NCBI GenBank assembly: GCA_934663595.1
Contig: CAKUKM010000006.1
Coordinates: 1 to 64,000, forward strand
DNA length: 64,000 bases
Direction: 5' to 3'
Origin: an uncultured Clostridia bacterium
GTDB taxonomy: Bacteria; Bacillota; Clostridia; Christensenellales; Aristaeellaceae
This document shows, piece by piece, positions 8,386-15,795 of this stretch. Under the pieces are notes generated by a model, which did no database searches, was not told where the DNA came from, and saw nothing but the letters and a program-made list of their open reading frames with translations. Positions within the stretch are counted from its first letter, which is position 1. Each line of letters starts with the position of its first letter. The position numbers and the translations under genes were made by a program.

Positions 8386-9054
8386 ATGAAGAAGTTATTT
8401 GCGGTGTTGGTATGCGTATGCATGCTGGCGATGGGCGTATGTGGATTTGCGGAGGAAAAAGATTTCCTGAGCGAGGTACAGGGGACGTTTGTGGAGCTGT
8501 TCCCGGAGCTTTCGAAGGAAGAGTATCATCAGAAGTGGGTAGACGCGGTAGAGCCGCTGGTCGGGGAAGAGAACACGGAAGCGACGATCGAGTATCTTCT
8601 GAGCGCGTGCACGGCGGAGATTTACGGTGCGGAAGCGATTGAGAAGTACGCGGCGGATCCGGAGAGCATGCGTTTTGACTGCTATTACATTGGCGGCGTA
8701 AAGAAGATGACGATTGAAGGCAATCGGATCACGGGTGTAGACGCGGATGGCAACGAGGTATTCAGCCACACGTACACGGCGATGGATGTGGAGAACGAGA
8801 ACGGCTTCATCTTCTACAAGAGCGATGATGAGCAGTCCGGTCAGTTCACGTATTTCGCCTTCTCGCCCGACACGATGGACACGACCTGGCATTTGGAGTT
8901 CCGCTATGCTGAAGATGAGGCGGATCTGCAGGACTGGTTCACCGGCAACTATGCTTACTGGAATGTAGGCGCGATTGCTGAAGACTACACGGACGAGGTG
9001 ATCACCTCGACGATCAACCTCTTCGCGACCGAAAATGTCGGTGGTACCGACTGA
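8386..9054 (+). CDS. Secreted ZinT-like protein (divergent)
   Basis: 222 residues with a signal peptide (MKKLFAVLVCVCMLAMGVCGFAEE, cleavage probably after GFA). The body resembles the ZinT/YodA lipocalin-like metal-binding fold: MTIEGNRITGVDADGNEVFSHTY, then FTYFAFSPDT, then WHLEFRYAEDEADLQDWF. The family usually carries several His ligands in the segments equivalent to SDHN and HFHLYWG; here most are absent, so zinc binding is doubtful and another ligand is possible. Start by AAGGAGG 11 bp upstream. A possible -10 TATACT is at 8328-8333 without a clear -35. The repeat hairpins at 9081-9177 end the transcript. Family call is moderate. Confidence 0.5.
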   Translation: MKKLFAVLVCVCMLAMGVCGFAEEKDFLSEVQGTFVELFPELSKEEYHQKWVDAVEPLVGEENTEATIEYLLSACTAEIYGAEAIEKYAADPESMRFDCYYIGGVKKMTIEGNRITGVDADGNEVFSHTYTAMDVENENGFIFYKSDDEQSGQFTYFAFSPDTMDTTWHLEFRYAEDEADLQDWFTGNYAYWNVGAIAEDYTDEVITSTINLFATENVGGTD

Positions 9055-9057
9055 CGA

Positions 9058-9178
9058 TTGCTGCCGCGCTTGGTCACATCGAAATCGGGGCGGGTAGCGA
9101 CCCGATTTCTTTCTTTGTGCCAGCTGCTTTCCTATTCCCAATTTACCACAAATTGAGTCGGGAAGCGACTCAATTTGT
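9058..9178 (+). repeat. Dispersed hairpin repeat E2, locus 2 (terminator-like)
   Basis: Begins 4 bp after the ZinT-like stop with TTGCTGCCGCGCTTGGTC and holds two hairpins: GAAATCGGG/CCCGATTTC (9081-9109) followed by TTTCTTTG, and CAAATTGAGTCG/CGACTCAATTTG (9149-9177) followed by TTTTCTTTTT. On the minus strand it aligns with 2064-2190. The T-rich tails suggest it works as a double terminator for the plus strand. Confidence 0.75.
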
Positions 9179-9206
9179 TTTCTTTTTCTGTATTTTTAGG
9201 GCATGG

Positions 9207-9304
9207 AAAACCGCGCTGTCTTTTTTTGAACGGCGTTCCGCGGTTGGATGAGCTGGTTCTCTCATTCGGCGCGTGGGCTGTTTCACTTTGGACAGCGCGG
9301 TTTT
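9207..9304. terminator. Long-stem terminator with a 70-nt structured loop
   Basis: Perfect 14-bp closing stem AAAACCGCGCTGTC (9207-9220) / GACAGCGCGGTTTT (9291-9304) around 70 nt that can form smaller hairpins. It has T tracts on both sides and lies 3' of the MATE gene. The loop is far larger than in a typical terminator; compare 29561-29651. Confidence 0.65.
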
Positions 9305-9310
9305 ATTTAT

Positions 9311-10663
9311 TTACATTTGCCCCTGCAACGCGTGGTGCTGCTTTTTATCGGACAGCAGCGCGATATACAGCGGAATCAATATCAAATCGGCCATGAACCA
9401 TGCGAACGGGTGCGCGAAGCACACGGCGGTATACCCGAGCTTCGGCACGATGAACAGGCCCATCAGCGTTCTTGCAATCAGCTCGAACAGGCCGGCCAGC
9501 ATGGCGGCCTTGGAATAGCCCACGCCCTGCAGCGTATTGCGATAGACGTAAATCAGCGACAGCACCGGGTAAAACGCGCCGTTGATCGTCACGAACCGAT
9601 GCACCAGCTGGATGATCTGCGTTTCCGTCGGGTCCACGAACATCAGCACGATGAAATTCGAGCCGAAGAAGAACACGCAGAACGCAATCACGGAATACGC
9701 CCAGAGCATCAGCGTGACCTCTTTGGTCGCGCGACGCACGCGGTCGAGCCGTCTCGCGCCGTAATTCTGGCCCGCGAACGTCGCCATCGACACGCCGAAC
9801 GCGTCCATCGGCGACATTACCAGCGTTTGCACCTTGCTGGCGGCCGAGACGCTGGCGATGATCTGCGTGCCCAGATTGTTGACCGATTTCTGCAGGATGA
9901 TCGAGCCGATCGCGGTGATCGAGAATTGCAGGCCCATCGGGAGGCCGATTCCGATCAGGCGCTTCACCGTGGGCAAATGCAGCTTCATATCCGCGCGCGT
10001 GAGCCGGAGCATCGGAAATTTCTTCACCATGTAAATCAGGCACGCGACGCCGGAGATCAGCTGCGCGACGCCGGTCGCGATCGCCGCGCCCTTCACGCCC
10101 ATATTCAAATTCCGGATGCAGAAAATGTCCAATCCAATATTCAGCACGCTGCACACGATCAGGAAATACAGCGGCGTTTTGCTGTCGCCGAGCGAGCGAA
10201 TGATCGACGCGAGCAAATTGTACATCATCTGCGCGCCGAGGCCGACGAAGATCCAGACCAGATAATCGTAGGCGTAGCCCATCAGCTCTTCGGGAACGTC
10301 CATCCAGACCAGGATCTGCTTCGTGAGCGGCACGGTAATCGCCGTCATCAAAAGGGCGAACACCACGCCGATCCACACGATATTGGCGACGCACCGGCGC
10401 ACGCCCGCCTCGTTTTTCGCGCCAAAATCCTGCGCAACCGGAATGGCAAAGCCCGAGCACGAGCCGAACACCAGTCCCAGCACGAAAAACGTGATCGATC
10501 CGGTGAGGCCCACGGCGGCGAACGGGTTTGTTCCGAGAATTTTGCCCACGATTGCGCTGTCGGCGAGGTTGTACACCTGCTGGAACACGGTTCCGATCAG
10601 CAGCGGCAGGCTGAAAAAGAATATCTTGCGGGCGGAATTGCCCGTCGTCATGTCGTTTACCAT
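9311..10663 (-). CDS. MATE-family multidrug/cation exporter
   Basis: 450 residues with about 12 membrane segments in two homologous halves, the usual MATE size. These proteins export drugs or metabolites by Na+ or H+ antiport. Typical features are the N-terminal ARKIFFFSLPLLIGTVFQQVYN, then TGSITFFVLGLVFGSCSGF, and SPMDAFGVSMATFAGQNYGA in the second half. The ATG at 10663 follows GGAGG by 8 bp and is preferred over an ATG 21 bp upstream. Monocistronic, with a promoter at 10687-10714. It is divergent from padR; PadR proteins often control exporters, so cross-regulation is possible but not shown. Confidence 0.93.
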   Translation of the reverse strand: MVNDMTTGNSARKIFFFSLPLLIGTVFQQVYNLADSAIVGKILGTNPFAAVGLTGSITFFVLGLVFGSCSGFAIPVAQDFGAKNEAGVRRCVANIVWIGVVFALLMTAITVPLTKQILVWMDVPEELMGYAYDYLVWIFVGLGAQMMYNLLASIIRSLGDSKTPLYFLIVCSVLNIGLDIFCIRNLNMGVKGAAIATGVAQLISGVACLIYMVKKFPMLRLTRADMKLHLPTVKRLIGIGLPMGLQFSITAIGSIILQKSVNNLGTQIIASVSAASKVQTLVMSPMDAFGVSMATFAGQNYGARRLDRVRRATKEVTLMLWAYSVIAFCVFFFGSNFIVLMFVDPTETQIIQLVHRFVTINGAFYPVLSLIYVYRNTLQGVGYSKAAMLAGLFELIARTLMGLFIVPKLGYTAVCFAHPFAWFMADLILIPLYIALLSDKKQHHALQGQM

Positions 10664-10686
10664 CTCTCTATCCTCCACATCCAATC

Positions 10687-10714
10687 ATTTTATAGATTTC
10701 CCCGCGGAGTGCAA
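10687..10714 (-). promoter_or_regulatory. Sigma-A promoter of the MATE gene
   Basis: Minus strand TTGCAC, 16 bp, TAAAAT, about 25 bp upstream of the MATE ribosome site. A small hairpin GACGGCG/CGCCGTC lies further upstream at 10749-10767. Confidence 0.5.
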
Positions 10715-10804
10715 TGGGCTTTCTGTTATTTCGCGATAAAATCCGATCGACGGCGATTTGCGCCGTCCATCCCGCCTCCAAGCTTTAAGATTGCGTAAAT
10801 ACCG

Positions 10805-10833
10805 TTGACAGGATCAATACTTCGTGTTACGAT
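10805..10833 (+). promoter_or_regulatory. Sigma-A promoter of the padR operon
   Basis: TTGACA, 17 bp, TACGAT, ending 25 bp before the padR start codon. Confidence 0.7.
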
Positions 10834-10845
10834 GTATACCACGAA
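10821..10845. promoter_or_regulatory. Candidate PadR operator
   Basis: Imperfect 25-bp dyad with arms TTCGTG and CACGAA, 8 of 12 positions paired, covering the -10 box of the padR promoter. The position fits autorepression. Confidence 0.5.
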
Positions 10846-10857
10846 AGGAGGTATTGC

Positions 10858-11178
10858 ATGGACGGTCAGTTGAAGCGAGGGCTGCTGGATGTATGCGTAT
10901 TGGCGGCGATCAAGAGCGAGGATTCCTACGGCTACAAGATCATCAAGGACATGAAGCCGTATCTCGAGCTTTCTGAATCGACCCTGTATACCATTCTGAA
11001 GCGCCTGGGAACGGCGAATATGCTAACGGTTTACACCGCGGAACACGGCGGCAGGCTTCGGAAATACTATCACATTACCGAAGAAGGGCTGAAGCGCATC
11101 GAGGAATTCAAGGTCGAATGGAATGAAATACTGGCAATTCATCAATTTGTAACCAAGGAGGACAAGGTTCATGACTAA
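10858..11178 (+). CDS. PadR-family transcriptional regulator
   Basis: 106 residues, a compact PadR winged helix: GLLDVCVLAAIKSEDSYGYK at the N-terminus, SESTLYTILKRL as recognition helix and a wing TAEHGGRLRKYYHIT. Such proteins usually repress their own operon and release DNA on binding a small molecule or through a partner. Strong site AAAGGAGG 7 bp before ATG. It overlaps the next gene by 8 bp, and the PadR-DUF1700-DUF4097 order is a recurrent Firmicutes arrangement thought to respond to envelope or antibiotic stress. Confidence 0.93.
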   Translation: MDGQLKRGLLDVCVLAAIKSEDSYGYKIIKDMKPYLELSESTLYTILKRLGTANMLTVYTAEHGGRLRKYYHITEEGLKRIEEFKVEWNEILAIHQFVTKEDKVHD

Positions 11179-11773
11179 GCAGGACTTTCTTGCGCGGCTC
11201 CGCAAAGGGCTGTCCGGGCTGCCGCAGGACGACGTCGAGGAACGCCTGACGTTTTACGGCGAAATGCTGGAGGACCGAATAGAGGACGGCCTTTCGGAGG
11301 AAGAGGCGCTGGCCGAAATCGGCGATGTGGACGAAATCGTCCGGCAGACGATCGCCGATATTCCCCTGGCCAGAATCGCCAAAGAGCGAATCCGGCCCAA
11401 GCGGCGCTTGAAGGCGTGGGAAATCGCGCTTCTGGCGCTGGGCTCGCCGATATGGCTTTCGCTGGGAATCGCCGCGATCGCCGTAATTCTCGCGATTTAC
11501 ATTTCTCTTTGGGCAATCATCGTTGCGCTGTGGGCGATATTTGGCGCGATTGCCGTTTGCGCGGCGGTCAGCGTGCCGGCGTGCGTCATTTTCGTCGCGC
11601 GCGGCCGCGGCGTATCGGGGCTTGCGGTTCTCTCCGCGGGAATCATTTGCGCCGGGCTTTCCATCCTTCTGTTCTGCGGCTGCAGGGCGGCGACGAAGGG
11701 CGTTTTCACGCTCACGAAGAAAATCACACCCGGAATGAAAAACTGCTTTATCGGTAAGGAGGCGGCAAAATGA
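11171..11773 (+). CDS. DUF1700 membrane protein
   Basis: 200 residues. The N-terminal 65 residues form a soluble helical domain (TKQDFLARLRKGLSGLPQDDVEERLTFY) typical of DUF1700, followed by about three membrane segments around residues 95-165. Function is not established; it is the standard middle gene of PadR-DUF1700-DUF4097 operons and probably relays an envelope signal. It starts inside padR, with AAGGAGG upstream, and its stop overlaps the next ATG (ATGA), indicating translational coupling. Confidence 0.85.
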   Translation: MTKQDFLARLRKGLSGLPQDDVEERLTFYGEMLEDRIEDGLSEEEALAEIGDVDEIVRQTIADIPLARIAKERIRPKRRLKAWEIALLALGSPIWLSLGIAAIAVILAIYISLWAIIVALWAIFGAIAVCAAVSVPACVIFVARGRGVSGLAVLSAGIICAGLSILLFCGCRAATKGVFTLTKKITPGMKNCFIGKEAAK

Positions 11774-12732
11774 AAAAGGCAACCAGAGCATGGCTCATCG
11801 CGGCGGCTTCTCTCGTGCTGATCGGATGCATTCTTTTTGCAGGCGCAATGTCGGCAATCGCGTGGGACTTTTCGAGGCTTTCGACGGTCGATTACGAATC
11901 GAACGCGCACGAAATCGCCGAGCCGTTTCGCGATATCGCCCTCTCGACGGACACCGCGAACATTGCATTCGCCCCGTCGGAGGACGGAAAATGCCGAGTG
12001 GAATGCTATGAGGAAGAAAACGCGCGGCATTCGGTCGCCGTTGAAGGCGATACGCTCGCGATTCAAAGGATCGACGCCCGGCCGTGGTACGATCGCATCG
12101 GGCTACATTTCGGCTCGCCGAGGATCACGATTTACCTTCCGGCCGCGGAATACGGCGCGCTGTCCATTCGCGAAAGCACCGGAAGCGTTGAAATTCCGAA
12201 GGATTTCGCATTTGCGAGCGCCGACATTTCCCTGACCACGGGCGACGTCGATTTCCGCGCGTCCGCTGCGGAATCGATTCAGATCAAAGCGAGCACCGGG
12301 GCGATTCGCGTGGAGAACGTCTCCGCCGATTCGCTGGAGCTTTCCACAACCACGGGCGCGGCGACGATTTCGGGCGCGACCTGCCGGGGCGATATCACCA
12401 TAAGCGTATCGACCGGCAAGGCAAATCTGACCGACATTTCGTGCCGGAGCGTGATTTCAACCGGAACGACGGGAAGCATCGCGCTGGATCGCGTGATTGC
12501 CGAAAGCGCAATTTCGATTGAGCGGAGCACCGGAAATGTGCGATTCAGCGGCTGCGACGCGGCCGAGCTTCACATCAAAACCAGCACAGGCAACGTTACC
12601 GGCAGTCTGCTTACGGACAAGATATTTGCTATCGACGCCGGAACGGGCCGCGTGGACGTTCCGAACACGACCGCCGGCGGCAAATGCGAGATCGCAACCC
12701 GCACGGGCGACGTCAAAATGGAAATCGAATAA
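11770..12732 (+). CDS. DUF4097 beta-repeat protein, membrane anchored
   Basis: 320 residues. An N-terminal membrane segment (AWLIAAASLVLIGCILFAGA) is followed by a repetitive right-handed beta-helix domain: repeats of the pattern I-x-x-S-T-G-x-[IVA] with 18-22 residue spacing (SIRESTGSVEIP, QIKASTGAIRVE, TISVSTGKANLT, SIERSTGNVRFS, HIKTSTGNVTGS). The repeat domain is outside the cell. DUF4097 proteins accompany DUF1700 and PadR; the role may be surface sensing. The Cys in LIGCI could be a lipobox but the context is better read as a plain membrane anchor. The gene ends at a bidirectional terminator. Confidence 0.85.
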   Translation: MKKATRAWLIAAASLVLIGCILFAGAMSAIAWDFSRLSTVDYESNAHEIAEPFRDIALSTDTANIAFAPSEDGKCRVECYEEENARHSVAVEGDTLAIQRIDARPWYDRIGLHFGSPRITIYLPAAEYGALSIRESTGSVEIPKDFAFASADISLTTGDVDFRASAAESIQIKASTGAIRVENVSADSLELSTTTGAATISGATCRGDITISVSTGKANLTDISCRSVISTGTTGSIALDRVIAESAISIERSTGNVRFSGCDAAELHIKTSTGNVTGSLLTDKIFAIDAGTGRVDVPNTTAGGKCEIATRTGDVKMEIE

Positions 12733-12740
12733 CGCGAAAA

Positions 12741-12774
12741 GCCGGCCGGGATAATCCCGACCGGCACTTGTTTT
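12741..12774. terminator. Bidirectional terminator
   Basis: GCCGGCCGGGAT-AATCCCGACCGGC stem with A run before and TTGTTTT after. It separates the padR operon from the convergent sugar ABC operon. Confidence 0.85.
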
Positions 12775-13654
12775 ACGCCTTGACTGCGCCCGAGGTAATG
12801 CCCTCGATGTACAGTCTGGAGCTGAACATGAACATGATCAGCAGCGGAATCGTGGCCATTACGAAGCCGGCGATCATCGCGCCGTAATCCGTAATGCCCG
12901 TGGACGAGGAATAGATCTGCACCGCCACGGAGATGACCTGCTTGCTGTTCGAGTCGATCACCAGCAGCGGCCAGATGAAGTCGCCGTACAGGCTGATCAT
13001 ATTCATAACCACCAGCGTAGCCAGAATCGGCTTCGCGAGCGGCACGGCGATCTTGTAGAACGCCTGGAATTCGCGCGCGCCGTCGATGCGCGCCGATTCA
13101 AACAGCGCCGGCGGCTGACTGCTGATAAACGTTCTGCACAGATACATGCCCATGATCTGTCCGCCGGAGGCCCAGGGAAGCCACAGCGCCCACCAGGTAT
13201 TCTTCAGGCCCAGGCGCTGAATCAGCTTGAACGACGGCGTGAGCGTCAGCACGCCCGGAACCATCAGCAGCGCCAGCATCATCACGAACAGGAAGTTCTT
13301 CAGCGGGAACTCCAAGCGCGCGAACACATAGCCGGACATCGCCGACAGCACCACGATCAGCGCCGTGCCCACCGCGACGGTGACGACGGAATTGACCATG
13401 TTCTGAATCAGCTGCGTCCATGCCGCGTCGTAATTGCTCCATTGCGGCGGATTCGGAATCGCCCAGAGGTTGGAATAGAACTGCGCCGGGCTCTTCAGCG
13501 AAAGGAAGAACATCAGAAAGATCGGAATGAACGCCAGCAGCACGAACAGCACGCCCACCAGCGTGATCACGGATTGCGAGGTAATCGCCCGCGCGCGCCA
13601 TCTTCTGCGCTGCGCCCTGGCCGTGGGATCCATTTTGATTTTCGGTACGGACAT
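12773..13654 (-). CDS. Carbohydrate ABC transporter permease (MalG-like)
   Basis: 293 residues with six membrane segments. The EAA loop that contacts the ATPase is visible (FESARIDGAREFQAFYKIAVPLAKP). It is the second permease of a CUT1-type importer, paired with the propeller-permease fusion and the binding protein upstream on the minus strand. The ATG at 13654 has AAAGGGGGA upstream and leaves a 17-bp gap to the preceding gene; an in-frame extension to 13756 has no ribosome site. No ATPase gene is in the operon, so a shared MsmK/UgpC-type ATPase encoded elsewhere is likely. Confidence 0.93.
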   Translation of the reverse strand: MSVPKIKMDPTARAQRRRWRARAITSQSVITLVGVLFVLLAFIPIFLMFFLSLKSPAQFYSNLWAIPNPPQWSNYDAAWTQLIQNMVNSVVTVAVGTALIVVLSAMSGYVFARLEFPLKNFLFVMMLALLMVPGVLTLTPSFKLIQRLGLKNTWWALWLPWASGGQIMGMYLCRTFISSQPPALFESARIDGAREFQAFYKIAVPLAKPILATLVVMNMISLYGDFIWPLLVIDSNSKQVISVAVQIYSSSTGITDYGAMIAGFVMATIPLLIMFMFSSRLYIEGITSGAVKA

Positions 13655-13671
13655 CGCTCGTTCCCCCTTTC

Positions 13672-15696
13672 TCAGTTCAGTTCCTGCGTCTTCATGCGCA
13701 GGTTCAGAAGCGAGCCCAGCAGAATGACCACGAACATGACCAGGCCCATCGCGCACGCATAGCCGTACTGGCCGAACTTCGTGGCCGCGTAGTACAGCTC
13801 GAGGCCCGGAACATAGGTCGCCGTGCCGGGGCCGCCCGCCGTGAGCAGGTAAATGCCGCCGTAATCCTGAACGGAGCTGATGAACGTCGTGATCACCAGC
13901 ATCTTAATCTGCGGCGAAATCAGCGGCAGGTGAATGTGGAAGAAGTTCCAGAACGGATTGCTGCCGTCGACCTTCGCGGCCTCGAACAGATCCTCCGGAA
14001 TGTTGATCAATCCGCCATAGAACACCAGGAACGCGAAGCTGTTGACCCACGGGAAGCCCATCGCAATGATCGAACCCAGCGCGGTCTTCGGGTCGCCCAG
14101 CCACGAATGCTTCCATTCGCTCTTGCCGATTACGTCGAGGAAGCTGTTCAGCGCGCCAATGTTCGGGTCGAAGATGTTCTTCCACATCAGCGTGGAAACC
14201 ACGCCCGGAACCACCATCGGCACCACCAGCAGAAGCCTGAACCAGTAGCGGCGCTTGCTGCTCTTGCCGTCCAGCGTGCGCATTGCGAACACCAGCTCCG
14301 CCAGCAGCACCGGCACGGTCAGGAGTTTCACGAAATTCGCAATCATCAGAATCGCGAGATTCTTTACGCCCAGCAGGAAATAGCCCTCGTTGATCATCTT
14401 CACGAAATTATCGAACCCGACGAAATTGACCTCGCGCATCGTGCGCGTCGACAGGCTCCAATCCGTGAATGCGTAATAGAACGCCTGGAACACGTTGTAA
14501 TAATTGAAAATCAGGATCAGCACGATCGACGGCGCGAGCATCAGATACGCCGTGCGATGGCGATGGATCGCCTTGAAGAACCGCTTGCCGACCTTGCGGC
14601 TGCTCGGGAACGCGACCACGGCGCTGGCAAACAGCACGACCGCGCTTCCGGCGATCAGCCACACGCTCATGCTCTTGAGCTTGCTCTGCGCGCCGATGTT
14701 GTCCAGGCGATCGACCGAGAATTCATACAGATCCTTCGACTGCGTGACCACGAAGCAGCGATCTGCGCCGAAATAGATCTGCGAAATCTTGGCCTCCGAG
14801 CGATTGCTGAAATGCGTAACGCCGTCGGCGTCCAGAATGTACGTATCGCCTTCGCGCGTGCCCACGCCGATCCAGCGGCCGTCCTCGGACATGCCGAGCG
14901 CCCAGCCCTCGCCCACCATCGAAACGGAATAGATCTTATTCAGCTCCGAATCGAACCGGAACAGGTTGTTGTTCTCGTCCAGCACCAGCACATCGCCGGT
15001 TTCGGCAACGACCTGCATGCCGCGCACCTCGCTGCGCGCCTTTTCCTGCGCCAGCTGCTCGCCGTTCAAATCCACCTTCGTCACGCGCGCGCGATTGTCG
15101 CCGTAGAAGATGCTCTGCTTGTCGGCGCTGAAGCGAATGCCGTTGGTCTGGTTCTTCAGCTTCGTCTTCAGGATTTCTTCGCCGGTCTGCACATTGAAGA
15201 TCTTCAGATAATTCTTGCTTGCATTTACGCTCGACGATACCGCGAGCAGGCCGGACGCCTGATCATAGTCCATATCGGACACCTTGCCGTCCGCCGCGAG
15301 GGTATTCACGAGCTGGCCCGATCCCGCCTGATATATATATATATTTCTGTCCTGCGAACCGACCATCAGCCAATGCTGCTGCGCGTCGTATTTCATCGCG
15401 CTGACAGCGCCGCTGATTTCGTTTCGCCAGAGCTCGTTTCCATTCTCATCAAATGCCAGAACGACGTTCTGATACGTTCCGAGGAACGTAATGCCCAGTT
15501 CCTCATCGACATAAACCTGGCTGTTCTGCAGAGATGCGCCATATTCAACCCTGTTAAACAGGCTGGTCTGCCCGGATGCATATACATTGGCCGCAATGGA
15601 GCCAATCAGCGCAAGCATAAATATAATGGACAACACCAGCGCGACGCGGTTTACCCTGCCCGCGCGGTCATCCTTCCTTCGTCTGGTTTCGGCCAC
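13672..15696 (-). CDS. Beta-propeller / MalF-like ABC permease fusion
   Basis: 674 residues, more than twice a normal MalF-type permease. A membrane segment at about 18-40 is followed by a roughly 290-residue PQQ/WD40-like propeller, repeats such as LAFDENGNELWRNEI, DRNIYIYQAGSGQLVNTL and LKIFNVQTGEEILKT, predicted outside the cell. Another membrane segment (about 343-362) leads into a complete permease domain with EAA motif DLFEAAKVDGSNPFWNFFHI. The propeller may bind the sugar or a cell-wall ligand, or dock the binding protein. Start is GTG at 15696 with AAGGAG about 10 bp upstream. An (AT)7 run lies in the propeller at 15331-15344. Not a frameshift artefact: a single uninterrupted frame. 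Confidence 0.88.
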   Translation of the reverse strand: MAETRRRKDDRAGRVNRVALVLSIIFMLALIGSIAANVYASGQTSLFNRVEYGASLQNSQVYVDEELGITFLGTYQNVVLAFDENGNELWRNEISGAVSAMKYDAQQHWLMVGSQDRNIYIYQAGSGQLVNTLAADGKVSDMDYDQASGLLAVSSSVNASKNYLKIFNVQTGEEILKTKLKNQTNGIRFSADKQSIFYGDNRARVTKVDLNGEQLAQEKARSEVRGMQVVAETGDVLVLDENNNLFRFDSELNKIYSVSMVGEGWALGMSEDGRWIGVGTREGDTYILDADGVTHFSNRSEAKISQIYFGADRCFVVTQSKDLYEFSVDRLDNIGAQSKLKSMSVWLIAGSAVVLFASAVVAFPSSRKVGKRFFKAIHRHRTAYLMLAPSIVLILIFNYYNVFQAFYYAFTDWSLSTRTMREVNFVGFDNFVKMINEGYFLLGVKNLAILMIANFVKLLTVPVLLAELVFAMRTLDGKSSKRRYWFRLLLVVPMVVPGVVSTLMWKNIFDPNIGALNSFLDVIGKSEWKHSWLGDPKTALGSIIAMGFPWVNSFAFLVFYGGLINIPEDLFEAAKVDGSNPFWNFFHIHLPLISPQIKMLVITTFISSVQDYGGIYLLTAGGPGTATYVPGLELYYAATKFGQYGYACAMGLVMFVVILLGSLLNLRMKTQELN

Positions 15697-15795
15697 TGTC
15701 CGTCAGCTCCTTGTTCGTTAAATATGCGCTGCGTAAACGGCCTCCCGCCTACGCAGCGCATGGAATGGTTTACTTGTTAGAGGTTCAAATCCGAA

